Below, in pieces: positions 1 through 9,237 of a stretch of 21,861 bases of DNA; position 1 is the stretch's first letter, and each line of letters opens with the position of its first letter. Under the pieces are notes generated by a model, which saw nothing but the letters and a program-made list of their open reading frames with translations, was not told the origin of the DNA and did not search any database. Source of the stretch: Larix sibirica (Eukaryota > Streptophyta > Pinopsida > Pinales > Pinaceae); contig NWUY0300018447.1 of assembly GCA_004151065.3 (NCBI GenBank), forward strand, positions 21,118 to 42,978. The letters run 5' to 3'. Made by a program: the position numbers and the translations under genes.

Positions 1-59
1 TGACTGCCTCACTATCGGCCTGACTCACCTCACCTTACCAGACTGTACAGACCGTACCT

Positions 60-890
60 GACAAGACCTGACAAGACCAAATAAAAGACTCTCCCTTGTG
101 CTGGGAAATTAAAAGAAAAATATGTAAGCCCTCTTTTGTGTGGGGAAATAAAAGACTCTCCCTTGTGCTGTGCTGTGCTGTGCTGGGAAATTAAAAGAAA
201 AATATGTAGACACTTTCTTGTGTTAAATCTTCGTAATCGTAATCAGTTTTTCAAAGTTCATAACCGAATCTTCTTCGTAATCAGTTTTTGTGTTAAATCT
301 TCGTAATCGTAATCAGTTTTTCAAAGTTCATAACCGAATCTTCTTCGTAATCAGTTTTTCAAAGTTCGTAAACGATTTTTCACAACTTACGAGGACAAAA
401 CATCCTACAGTATATCTAATTGATATGTATAAATATTCAACGCTATATAATAACATGTCGACCTCTAGAAAATCCGCCATTTCGAGTCATCCTGATTCCT
501 TGAATGGTTGGTTACATTGGATATTTTCACCATAAGCTTTACCACACCAGTTCATCACATTCACTCACATGGTTGACAACATCATCTTCCTGCGTTTGTT
601 CTCTTCTTCCTATTTCAACTTCCTTCCAATAAAAACATTTGTTCTCTTCTTCCTATTTCAACTTCCTTCCAATAAAAACAAATATGTGGGCTCTCTTTTG
701 TGCTAGGAAATAAAAGGGTTATGTGAGTTTTGTCTTGCGCTAAGAAATTAATAGGAAATAAAAGAGCTCTCTTTTGTGCTAGGAAATAAAAGGGTTATGT
801 GAGTTTTGTCTTGCGCTAAGAAATTAATAGGAAATAAAAGAGTCATGTAGGTTTTCTTTGTGCTGAGAAATTAAAAATTGAATCTTCTTC
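60..890. repeat. Composite of nested short tandem duplications (copy 1)
   Basis: The stretch is built from variants of a theme in which 'gaaataaaag' or 'gaaattaaaag' alternates with 'ctctcttttgtgct'. Separate perfect duplications are visible inside it: (GTGCT)4 at 165-184; a 70 bp unit at 218-287 and 288-357; a 43 bp unit at 595-637 and 638-680; and a 76 bp unit starting at 690 and 766. Perfect copies beside diverged ones suggest repeated rounds of local duplication, recent ones included. No credible gene lies here. A short frame at 290-535 opens on GTG and simply runs through the repeats. Confidence 0.9.
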
Positions 891-1196
891 ATAGTCAGTT
901 TTTCAAAGTTCAAGCTCAATTTTTCACTACTTTTGAGAACAAAGCGTGTCCTGTAATATATCTAATTGATTTAGAATTGATCATAAATGGAAGTAGAGGC
1001 ATGTGTCACACAACCTCTCACGTATGAATTCCCACGTTACAAAGAAATGACCAACTTGTATTCAATTATTCATTATGCTATATAATATATGGAGCAATAT
1101 AATTGCTTCCCTCAAATATTTCAAGAGTAACAACCATGTATCTCGCTACATTTTGTCAAACCGACTCCTCCTTCGTTGTTTCAAGGATAGGTGCTT

Positions 1197-1576
1197 GGTT
1201 GATTTGAACCTTGAATGTTCAAATGGGTTGATGTTGATTTGTAGCTTAAATGTTCAAATGGGCTACAATGGTAACATGATTTAAAGTTGAGATGGCTTGC
1301 TTGGTTAATTTGAACCTTAAATGTTCACATGGGTTGATGTTGATTTGTATCTTCAATGTTCACACCGGCTACAAGGATAACATTTGATATTGATTTGTAT
1401 CTTAAATGTTCACATGGGTTACAAGGCTAACATTTGATGTTGATTTGTATCTTAAATGTTCAAATGGACTACAGTGAACATGATTCAAAGTTGAGATGGC
1501 ATGCTTGGTTGATGCTGATTTGTATCGCAAATGTTCACATTGGCTACAGCGACAACATAATTCAAAATTGAGATCA
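1197..1576. repeat. Degenerate array of about 50 bp units (copy 1)
   Basis: The motif 'tgatttgtatcttaaatgtt' followed by 'cacatgggctacaaggataacat' recurs. The 'gttgatttgta' phase mark starts at about 1234, 1339, 1389, 1439 and 1514, a basic step of 50 bp with longer steps where an extra segment ('aaagttgagatggc') is included. Units are clearly diverged, so this is an old array. The spacer 900-1196 before it holds no gene I can support, only AT-rich sequence. Confidence 0.85.
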
Positions 1577-1819
1577 CATTATCTTTTTATTTAGTGATCT
1601 TTAATGGAATTCAAAAATAAATCAAGTAATATGATTTTTGGGTTTTGTCTATGATTAATATTACAGCTGGTAGTATTGATGGATTGCAAGACTATATTTT
1701 TTCTTTGATTCTTCTAGCAAGAAAAGTAGTTTTTTTCTTTGAAAAAGAAACAAGTAACAAGTAATATGATTAGCTATTTAACCTTTAACGTTCCAACAAA
1801 TAAAAAAATTCATGAATTT

Positions 1820-1977
1820 GATTAAAATGTTATTACTTATCATGATGCTTCACATTAAATATCTTTTAATTGCCATCTATGATAATGTTGCACATAAATT
1901 AGATTAAAATGTTATAACTTATCATGATGTTTCATATTAAATATCTTCCAATTGCCATCTATGATAAATATGGTGCA
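1820..1977. repeat. Tandem duplication, period 92 bp (copy 1)
   Basis: A block beginning 'gattaaaatgttat' at 1820 recurs at 1912 with a handful of substitutions. It includes the shared 'ttgccatctatgata' near the end of each copy. The flanks 1577-1819 and 1978-2394 are AT-rich spacer in which I see no gene. Around 2395-2460 a short local repetition of 'gtcactgtg' and 'aatgtgggtgc' precedes the large minisatellite. Confidence 0.8.
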
Positions 1978-2471
1978 CTGTATGTCTAGTATTGCACTGT
2001 ATGGCTATTATCTGCTCTACTAAAATGCGCTAAGCCACATTTGGAGCATATTTACAGTTCAAAAATTATATGTATTTTTTTTATGAGGCTTCAATAAGGA
2101 ACATTTTTTAGGTGTCAATTCAATTTAAGGGACAGCTATGACCTTTAAATTACTCTTTCGCACCTTAAAATAAAAAGAAACGGATTTAGCTCACAGGTTA
2201 AAAGTATGAACTGGGTACATAGCTAATAACAAAAATAGCTTTTGTTGGTTATAGACAAATTTAATTTCGAACATGTTCAAAGGGGCAACATCACAATTAG
2301 TTCAATGATTACTTTTCTTTTCAAGTTGCGTAAATGGTCGATGAATAGAACAATTGAAAACTCGCAAGGAGCCGATGCAAACCTCCCAGGTCACTGTGAT
2401 AATGTGGGTGCTTAACGTCAGAATGTGGGTGCAAAGTGCAAACCTCCACAAGTCACTGTGAGAATATACAT

Positions 2472-3930
2472 TTGAGCTGTGAGCTTCACCAGGTCAAAAT
2501 TAAAATGGAAAGAAAAGTGTATAAGAACTAAATATGAAATTGGGCACAACATTTACTTGCAGCTCAATATTCAAACTGAAAGAAAATTGTAAAAGAACTA
2601 ATCTGACAATGGACAGAACAATATACTTGTAGATTCATAATGTTATAAAAGAACTAACCGAGAATGGACACAACAATATACTTGCAGATTCATAATGTTA
2701 TAAAAGAACTAATCGAGAATGGACACAACAATATACTTGCAGATTCATAAGTTATAACGTTATAAAAGAACTAACCGAGAATGGACACAACAATGTACTT
2801 GCAAATTCATAATGTTATATTCAAGAACTAATCCGAGAATGGACACAACAACAATATACTTGCAGATTCATAAAGTTTTTTTTCCAGGAAAAAAAACTTA
2901 TTTCTATTCATTTACGATCAGAAAATACAATCTTCAGCACCATTTGGCGAAAATTCAAAAAATCGCCCCATCACTAGTGGTCTTAAACAGTGCTAATATA
3001 GCATGTACAGAGAATACACATTTATCCGATTCCCGGAATATCATCATTCTAGTATTTGATCATCTAAGATTGAACACAGGAATTTTCTACTAGGAAGTCC
3101 GAGATGCAGATTCGTAATGTTATACAAGAACATTTTACATTTGAGCTCTGAGCTTCACCAGCTCAATATTAAAATTGAAAGAAGTGTATAAAAACTAAAT
3201 CTGAGACTGGGCACAACATTATACTTGCAGCTCAATATTAAAATTGAAAGAAAATTGTAAAAGAACTAATCTGATAATAGATAGAACAATATACTTGCAG
3301 ATTCATAATGTTATAAAAGAACTAATCCGAGAATGGACATAACAATGAACTTGCAGATTCATAATGTTATACAGAACATTTTACATTTGAGCTCTGAGCT
3401 TCACCAGCTCAATATTAAAATTGAAAGAAAGTGCATAAGAACTAAATCTGAGATTGAGCACAGCATTATACTTGCCGCTCAATATTAAACTTGAAAGAAA
3501 ATTGTAAAAGAACTAATCTGAGAATGGATAGAACAATATACTTATATACTTGCAGATTCATAATGTTATACAAAGCATTTTACATTTGAGCTCTGAGCTC
3601 CACCAGCTCAATATTAAAATTGAAAGAAAAGTGTATAAGAACTAAATCTGAGATTGGGCACAACATCATACTTGCAGCTCTATATTTAAATTGAAAGAAA
3701 ATTGTAAAAGAACTCTAATCTGAGAATTGACAGAACAATATATTTGCAGATTCATAATGTTAAAAAAAATTAATCCAAGAATGGACATAACAATATACTT
3801 GCAGATTCATAATGTTATACCAGAACTAATCCGAGAATGGACACAACATTATACTTGCAGATTCATGATGTTATACAAGAACATTTTAACATGGTAAGCA
3901 GATTCATAATGTTATACAAGAACATTTTAT
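2472..3930. repeat. Higher-order minisatellite of three related monomers (copy 1)
   Basis: Three monomer types share a backbone of 'gaactaatc-gagaatgg-acaacaatatacttgcag'. Type A (about 55-60 bp) carries 'attcataatgttata'. Type B (about 70 bp) carries 'ctcaatattaaaattgaaag' plus 'aaaattgtaaaag'. Type C (about 95 bp) begins 'acatttgagctctgagctt' and carries 'agtgtataagaactaaatc'. They follow each other in the order C, B, A (with one to four A units). C units start near 2472, 3141, 3387 and 3586, so the higher-order period is about 200-250 bp where uninterrupted. A non-repeat segment at about 2871-3105 splits the array. No coding function is apparent. Confidence 0.88.
2871..3105. other. Non-repeat segment interrupting the minisatellite (copy 1)
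   Basis: The array breaks off after an 'attcata' and resumes at 'gcagattc' (3106). The roughly 235 bases between share nothing obvious with the monomers. The left border has a perfect 13 bp inverted repeat, arms 2873-2885 and 2887-2899, with a one-base loop made of T and A runs. I see no matching terminal inverted repeat at the right end and no clear target-site duplication. It could be an inserted element remnant or the original spacer into which the array spread. Confidence 0.6.
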
Positions 3931-3973
3931 CATAGTAAATTTGGAAACTGGAAACTCCTTTTCCTTAGCTCGA

Positions 3974-4280
3974 ATAGAATTTCGGGAAGGAGAGTGACTC
4001 AATCAAAGGAATATCTGGAAGGAGGGTGGCTCAATCAACGGAATATCTGGAAGGAGGGGGGCTCAAATCACAGGCTACAATGCCACAATGACGACTGGAA
4101 AGAGGGTGGATGGCTCAATCACAAGCCACAATAACAACTGGAATATCTGGAAGGAGGGTGGAAAGAAGGTGGCTCAATCATGAGCTACAATAACGACTGA
4201 ATACCTGGAAGGAGTGTGTGAAAGGAAGGTGGCTCAATCACAAACCACAATAACAACTGGAATATCGAGAAGGAGAGACT
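3974..4280. repeat. Purine-rich degenerate array (copy 1)
   Basis: Recurring motifs are 'ggaatatctggaaggaggg', 'tggctcaatca' and 'caataacaactgg'. The 'atatctgg' mark appears near 4011, 4042 and 4142, and in altered form ('atacctgg', 'atatcgag') near 4201 and 4262. Spacing is irregular (about 30, 60 and 100 bp). The + strand is strongly G/A-rich against an AT background. It lies about 660 bp downstream of the F-box gene's stop codon. Confidence 0.8.
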
Positions 4281-4399
4281 TGAATACAGAAAATCAAACT
4301 TCCATGCGGAGAAACAAAAATGTTAAAGTAACAACAATAATGTTAAAGTAAGTTGTTAAAATTTAAGCAATAAATGCACGAAAATAAAAATGCTGAGCA

Positions 4400-4413
4400 G
4401 CCTGCTAGCAGGC
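4400..4413. other. Perfect 14 bp palindrome in the F-box 3' flank (also 13834-13847)
   Basis: GCCTGCTAGCAGGC is its own reverse complement and is GC-rich in an AT-rich neighbourhood. It lies about 530 bases beyond the stop codon of the F-box gene. It could form a short hairpin or bind a dimeric factor, or be chance. Confidence 0.6.
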
Positions 4414-4482
4414 AAATCTGAGATGAGCTTGACCACTATAATCAAAAAGTAGTCATGCAATAATTGCAAACAAGATTGCAAT

Positions 4483-4488
4483 TTTATT
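4483..4488 (-). terminator. Candidate polyadenylation signal, distal (copy 1)
   Basis: The minus strand reads AATAAA here, 456 bases beyond the F-box stop codon. A nearer AATAAA on the same strand lies at 4807-4812, 132 bases beyond the stop. Either could serve. The hexamer is common in AT-rich DNA, so this is weak evidence. The interval 4489-4943 would be 3' untranslated sequence or flank, and I see no other gene in it. Confidence 0.3.
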
Positions 4489-4806
4489 AAAACGACAAAT
4501 GTCTGTACAAGTCATAAGATCACCTGCTTGAAAATTATACAATAGATAATAAAAAATTATCGAGCATTCTTCTTTGTGAGAAGAATAGAAGAAACCCTAA
4601 TCATAGGCTTTTAGAACTAGAAGTAAATGAAGGGCAGAATAATAAACTCAGTGCCTCATCATCCATTTTATACAGACCCCAAGAAGCGTGCATTTAAACA
4701 ATAGCAACAAACAGGAATTTTACATATAATAGCTGTCTACTGTACATACTCGAAAACTATCACCCGATTTGCAATCAAGGATGGGTAAAGGAACGAGCAG
4801 TTTCAT

Positions 4807-4812
4807 TTTATT
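4807..4812 (-). terminator. Candidate polyadenylation signal, proximal (copy 1; repeated at 14241-14246)
   Basis: The minus strand reads AATAAA, 132 bases after the F-box stop codon, a normal distance for a plant 3' untranslated region. There is no transcript evidence. The call rests on position and hexamer only. Confidence 0.35.
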
Positions 4813-4943
4813 TGATTGCTTTACTTATCTACCATATAGGCACACTCACCAGGCATGTATAAATGGTTTTATGCGATTCCATATGACTGGAACCAGCAAT
4901 ATCTCAATACCTCGGCATGCGACCAATGGTGTGACATTTCTAA

Positions 4944-6092
4944 TCAAAGAATGCTATCAAGTGCAACTGTGGAACAGAAGCTGATAACCTTGTGGAACCT
5001 ACTTACAGGGAAAGGCAACGGAGGGACTTTTGTCCAGGTGCATTCCAATTTCGGAGAAATGTCACAGACACAAGCAGGATACATCTTGTGATGCTCTTCA
5101 TTGAAAACATATATGAGACTTCCAAGCCCCACACACTTCAAGCTTGCAAATTTATCATCCTCCTCACTGTCAAACAAAGAATACAGAAGCTCCTGGGGCA
5201 TGGAACCAACCTCGCAGAACGCCATCGATTCTTCCTCAACTTTCCAGAGATTAAACATCGGCCCATCGGCGCCATTGCGCAAACCAGCCAAGATAAGCTT
5301 GTTCTGGCAAGCCAAAAGAAATGAGAATATAATCCCCGGGGGTCGGACAATCTGGACACCACCCCAAGCCTTGTGCTGCAGATCGAAGGCTGAAATATAC
5401 CCCGAATATATCCCGAAGACATAGAACTTCCCTTTCAGCAATGCAGAGGTCAGCCACTGCGACGAGTTACCGGATCGGAAATCCGCTGGCAAGGGGGCAC
5501 AAAGCTCCCATGAATCCTTGCCAGAATCATATATTTCAACAGCCAATCTATCCTCAATATCAACCAGCCCCCCAATGAATCTGACTCCCCCAACTACAAT
5601 GAACCCATAATGGCCCTCCTTAAACACCCCGACCAGAGGTTGACGCCTGGAGAACCTCAGAGGGGCAGTTACCTTCCATGAACTCTTCAACACCGGGGCA
5701 TAACAGAACCTGGAACAGGCAGACCCAGTAGTGGCAAACAGAAACCCTCCTGAACCCGTCAAGGAATCCTCTGCACAGGGTTGGGGAAACGATGAAGTAG
5801 GCAAACGGATCCATTCATTGGCCTCTGGATCAAACCCAAATGCCTGGTTATTCTTCAAGAAAATGTTATTCTGGCCATACAGGAAAAACCAGGGTTTCTT
5901 GCAAACCCTAAGCCGGGCTGCAAACGAGGGTTGGGTGATGAGAGAATACCAGTGCTTGCAGACGATACAGGACCTAACTATGGAGCTCACGGGCAGCCGA
6001 GACAGTACAACCTCCGTAATATCAGAATTCAAGCGGCCCCAATCTGACTCAGGGGATCCCATGTGTTGCTCGCAGACCCCGTCAATTTCCAT
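4944..6092 (-). CDS. F-box/kelch-repeat protein, SCF substrate receptor (copy 1)
   Basis: The gene has 382 codons and a single exon. F-box proteins bind SKP1 through the N-terminal F-box and bring a target, held by the C-terminal domain, to an SCF-type E3 ubiquitin ligase. Here the F-box spans about residues 21-60, with the typical LP and the C-x2-W pattern (V28 to L33-P34, C45-K-H-W48). From about residue 84 to 355 come degenerate kelch-like blades: F85-x-DP...W94...LP98; W139...PL145; a clear one at 165-202 with VVGG, VEIYD, W195 and PLP; then F223-Y-V-F-G...FDL...W243; and a last W-x-K-V-x-PLP. The frame opens upstream on TTG, but I start at the ATG at 6092 because its context (GGCCATGGAA) fits the plant consensus. 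Length suits this family. It resembles the Arabidopsis single-exon F-box/kelch proteins, perhaps the At3g24760 type. The target is unknown. Confidence 0.9.
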   Translation of the reverse strand: MEIDGVCEQHMGSPESDWGRLNSDITEVVLSRLPVSSIVRSCIVCKHWYSLITQPSFAARLRVCKKPWFFLYGQNNIFLKNNQAFGFDPEANEWIRLPTSSFPQPCAEDSLTGSGGFLFATTGSACSRFCYAPVLKSSWKVTAPLRFSRRQPLVGVFKEGHYGFIVVGGVRFIGGLVDIEDRLAVEIYDSGKDSWELCAPLPADFRSGNSSQWLTSALLKGKFYVFGIYSGYISAFDLQHKAWGGVQIVRPPGIIFSFLLACQNKLILAGLRNGADGPMFNLWKVEEESMAFCEVGSMPQELLYSLFDSEEDDKFASLKCVGLGSLIYVFNEEHHKMYPACVCDISPKLECTWTKVPPLPFPVSRFHKVISFCSTVALDSIL

Positions 6093-6255
6093 GGCCAAGA
6101 TGAAATTTTGACTGAAACACAACTCAATGCAAGCAGTCTAAAGATGTTTGGAATTAAAAAATTGATGAAAGCCAGCTGGGTGTTTTGGGAACGACCTACG
6201 TAGGGTTTTATAGATTGCAGAAGAACCCAAAAAAATCATTCATATTAAAAAAGAA
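6093..6255 (-). promoter_or_regulatory. Core promoter and 5' leader of the F-box gene (copy 1)
   Basis: On the minus strand a TATAAAA box lies at 6212-6206, about 114 bases before the ATG at 6092, leaving room for a leader of roughly 80 bases. Directly next to it are an AAACCCTA (telo-box-like) motif at 6208-6201, overlapping the TATA box, and a perfect 10 bp palindrome CCTACGTAGG at 6195-6204, whose ACGT core is the kind bound by plant bZIP factors. Motif identity is seen directly. Activity is inference. Confidence 0.55.
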
Positions 6256-6490
6256 TCAATTTGCTGTGAAAGGGGTTAGCAGGGAAAATGCTTTATCAGT
6301 ACCAGATGTAAACCCCGCTGTTGAGCAGCTTTACCTAGAACCACGGCAATGACCTCCTTCGGCCACGAAAAAAAAATCAATTTGCTGTGAAAGGGGTTAA
6401 CAGAGAAAATGCTTTATCAGTACCAGATGTAAACCCCGCTGTTGAGCAGCTTTGCCTGGAACCACGGTAATGACGTCCTTCGGCCACGAA
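6256..6490. repeat. Tandem duplication of a 114 bp block, period 121 bp (copy 1)
   Basis: Blocks 6256-6369 and 6377-6490 match at all but about six positions (for example tagcaggg versus taacagag, and ttacctaga versus ttgcctgga) and are separated by an A run. Relative to the F-box gene they lie just upstream of the TATA box, in the proximal promoter, so the duplication doubles whatever sites the block holds. The spacer beyond it (6491-6948) is AT-rich without a gene. It contains an 8 bp inverted repeat ttgaattc/gaattcaa at 6614-6632. Confidence 0.92.
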
Positions 6491-6948
6491 TAAGTAAAAA
6501 TCGGATAATGCTGTTTACAAACTGTATCGAATTGCGGTACTTCCCAGAGCTAAAACCTACACATGTTGAGGAATCGACAGGTAGCCCAAATTGCTTTATC
6601 TTGATCTTCACACTTGAATTCGTGGAATTCAAAATCAATTATTCGATCGTGAATTTTAACTGATCTTTGTCAACACATTTGGTGTCTGTTTCAGTGACGT
6701 CTGGAAGTTTTTTAATTTTCCTTTTTGAGAGGACCGCCATCCAAATGTTGGTTGTTGGATTGAGAACATAGCACTGAGCCTCAATTTTCAATTTCTAAAA
6801 GTAGAGACTTATAAATTTCAAGACGAAGAATATGATTATTGTAAACTCACATTATTTATGAGATTTATAAATTTAAATTATGATTAGTGATTATTTAATT
6901 TAGATATATATCGTTATTTATGTAATGTTTAATTTTTTGTGATTTAAT

Positions 6949-7224
6949 ATTTTCTTTAGGTAAAGATTTTAAGCAAAAGTGTTTAGTAAATATTTTAAAA
7001 ATTGAATTTAATATTTTTGAAGTTGAACATTATAAAAAAAAAAATCATCTTCTTTAGCCACATTTACACTCGTCCAATCCTTATTTATTTTCTTTCGTAA
7101 AGATTTTAAGAAAAAGTGTTTAGTAAATATTTTAAAATTTGAATTTAATATTTTTGAAGTTTAACATTATAAAAAAAAAAATCATCTTCTTTAGCCACAT
7201 TTACACTCGTCCAATCCTTATTTT
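6949..7224. repeat. Tandem duplication, period 137 bp (copy 1)
   Basis: Blocks of about 6949-7086 and 7086-7224 share 'taaagattttaag', 'gtgtttagtaaatatttt', an 11-base A run and the end 'cactcgtccaatccttattt', with only a few substitutions. AT content is very high. No gene is supported. From 7225 to 7689 I see only AT-rich spacer with a 15-base A run near 7567-7581 and a short repetition of 'tgcaagaccat' (about 7309 and 7375). Confidence 0.9.
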
Positions 7225-7689
7225 GCTACAAGCTATGAAAAACACTAATAAAATAAATAATAAAAATGTTATTTTCTATTCTATGAAGTGTTTGTATGGG
7301 AACAATTTGCAAGACCATGTGACTTTGCAAGGTGTAGATAACCCTAACACAAGGCAGTGCACATGTCAACAATGTGCAAGACCATTTGGCCCCACATAAG
7401 CATATATATGGCACGTTGGCACGGCCATAAGGGCACATGAGAGTCCTTAAACTATACATTGACCTACATAAATATTATTCGTAATTAGGAATTATATTTT
7501 GAGAATATTACATTTAACTTAGATTTTAATGGGAAGCTTTTATTTGTTTATTTTAAATCTTAAGTTAAAAAAAAAAAAAAATTACTATAAGAAATGTTCA
7601 TAAAATATATGTGGGTTTAATTTAACAAGTGAAATAGTTGCTATGTAGCTAAATCCTGGTTATAGGGATAAGCAAGGTAGTTAAAGACA

Positions 7690-7900
7690 AAGTAGGTCGC
7701 GGTCGATGAGAGCATAAGTATTGGGTAGCAAATGGATAGGCTAACGATTGATGGCGTTGGACACAAGCATTGGAGCACAAATAGATAGAGCTCTACAGTG
7801 TTCGACAAAACCACCAGAGCACAGATGGATAGTGCTTGGTGGCATTGGAGATAAGCAAAAAGAGGCAACGCTCTGCAGTGTTGCTATGTGGTAGTGGAAC
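7690..7900. repeat. Degenerate low-copy repetition (copy 1; also 17124-17334)
   Basis: Related phrases recur: 'agcattggagcacaaatagatagagctctacagt' style segments, 'gagcacagatggatagtgcttggtggcattgg' and 'gctctgcagtgttg'. They suggest an old array of roughly 40-60 bp units now hard to align by eye. I see no coding function. The interval 7901-8688 that follows holds no gene I can support either. Confidence 0.45.
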
Positions 7901-8688
7901 AACAAAAATTAAAGCACACAGTTGGAGGGCATTGGGACTATTTACCGGATTGGTAAAGTTCAAGTGGTCGACGAAGAGAAGAGCAGGATAGCAACTTTTT
8001 CACTGTGTCAATCTTGTGGTTGTTGATTCGGGAAGCAGTGAGTGAACTACAACTGATCAAACGGCCAACGGTTATGCAAAACCAGAAAATGCTTTTAAGC
8101 ACTTCTTTTAACTTCTTTGACCAGTAGAATTTAATCAAAATATGATTTAAATTGCCAAATTTTGAAGCTTTCGGTTACCGAAATCGAAATTTGAACACCT
8201 TCTAAATATTCATAAGTTTTAAGTGAAATGAGATCATGTGGATTTGAGCTTACTTGCATTATGTGAAAATGTTGTGTAAATGCTCGTCCACATACAAATA
8301 CATGCCACTGCCACCAATCTAAACCCAACATTCTATGTTTCCTTCGCCATATTTCAGTAACGGAACTCAAACTCAAAATTGCTTACACATGATTAGTATA
8401 TGGTTCCTTAACTAAGAGCATAAAATTCAACTGAAACAGAGATTTCAATGGGAACTACAAGATGATGTCAATGATCTCCATAGACACGCATTATTATATG
8501 TTTTTCCTATTCTTTACAGGAATCCAAGAACTACAATGTGATTTCAATGATGGTGTTTGCGTGGCTTTACAGTGATCAAGCGACGTTGTTTGTTGCTTCA
8601 TGTGGTTCTACGTTGCCATGCCAATCACGAGATCAAATCCCAATGTGTTATGTAGTCAACATCCGAGCATTTATGAGAGAGGAAGTGA

Positions 8689-9237
8689 TCATGTTGGATA
8701 TTTCATGGAACAATTTGACTGGTGATCCACCATTTCTCTGAACAATATTTTCTGTAATATTTTCCCTTCGTCACTCCAGACTATGATAGGAGTGATTGGT
8801 AGAAAGGCTAATACATAGCCACTATCATTCATTGCAATGTCCACACACCACGTTAGGCAACCCAAATCTTGCTCCTCGTCAAAACTTCCCAGATCGTGCT
8901 CATTGTCTAATTCTTTTCCCAGGGATCCTTTATGTCCTTCAACATCTGTAATAAGTTCCCACAAAGAAAGTTTGTTTCCACAAGCTAAAACTATATGCCC
9001 TTTATAGTATGTAACATGTGTAGTACCAAGCATTTGTGATAAGATTTCAGCTCTTAACTCCACAAATTGACAAGAGTTCACTGGAGAAGTCGCGTTACAT
9101 TTAGTCGATTGGGTGTGGGAACTGTACTGCGAGAATAGGCTTTTGGAAGTTGTCGATAGTCTCATGGCGATACCTAGAAACGCCAACATTAACGACGATA
9201 CTTCTAAGGAAACTAATTGGCACACACTCCACGCCAT
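8689..9237 (-). CDS. Unidentified 182-residue reading frame with WD40-like segments (copy 1)
   Basis: This frame opens on an ATG at 9237 and ends on TGA. I do not recognise the family. Residues 8-26 are hydrophobic (a possible signal anchor) and are followed by a Ser/Thr-rich stretch (28-55). Two segments look like WD40 strands: about 74-95, with GHIVLACGNKLSLWEL, and about 129-163, with an MNDSGYVLAF turn and an IIVWSDEGKILQKIL strand. Between them lies an acidic loop (108-123). A full WD40 domain needs more blades, so this may be one exon or the broken remains of a longer gene. The frame upstream of the ATG reaches a stop within about 70 bases. Composition is less AT-rich than its surroundings, which supports a coding origin. 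It could be a pseudogene. Confidence 0.5.
   Translation of the reverse strand: MAWSVCQLVSLEVSSLMLAFLGIAMRLSTTSKSLFSQYSSHTQSTKCNATSPVNSCQFVELRAEILSQMLGTTHVTYYKGHIVLACGNKLSLWELITDVEGHKGSLGKELDNEHDLGSFDEEQDLGCLTWCVDIAMNDSGYVLAFLPITPIIVWSDEGKILQKILFREMVDHQSNCSMKYPT

Noticed and set aside
2812-3093. A 93-codon + strand frame across the minisatellite and its interrupting segment.
   Set aside because: It does not start on ATG, crosses the repeat border, and its text follows the monomer sequence. No coding signature.
2472-3930. CRISPR-like array.
   Set aside because: The repeats are diverged, directly abutting and of unequal length, without unique spacers of constant size, and the genome is a plant's.
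5903-5911. Telomere-like AAACCCTAA motif.
   Set aside because: It is a single occurrence inside the F-box coding sequence, where the protein frame explains it. There is no telomeric array in the window.
5731-6111. A 126-codon frame on the + strand overlapping the F-box gene, and several shorter + and - frames over 4769-5814.
   Set aside because: They are antisense or shifted shadows of the F-box coding sequence, which has recognisable domains. The shadows have none.
6093-6122. Extension of the F-box protein by ten residues to a TTG at 6122.
   Set aside because: Plant translation starts almost always at ATG. The ATG at 6092 has an excellent context and lies just before the conserved part.
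7139-7459. Short frames on both strands in and after the 137-bp duplication.
   Set aside because: They begin in the duplicated AT-rich block, are short and have no recognisable domain.
8538-8741. A + strand frame ending in LDISWNNLTGDPPFL, which looks like a leucine-rich-repeat motif.
   Set aside because: Only one such motif is present, the rest of the 67 residues has no LRR pattern, and its end overlaps the better minus-strand frame. Probably chance.
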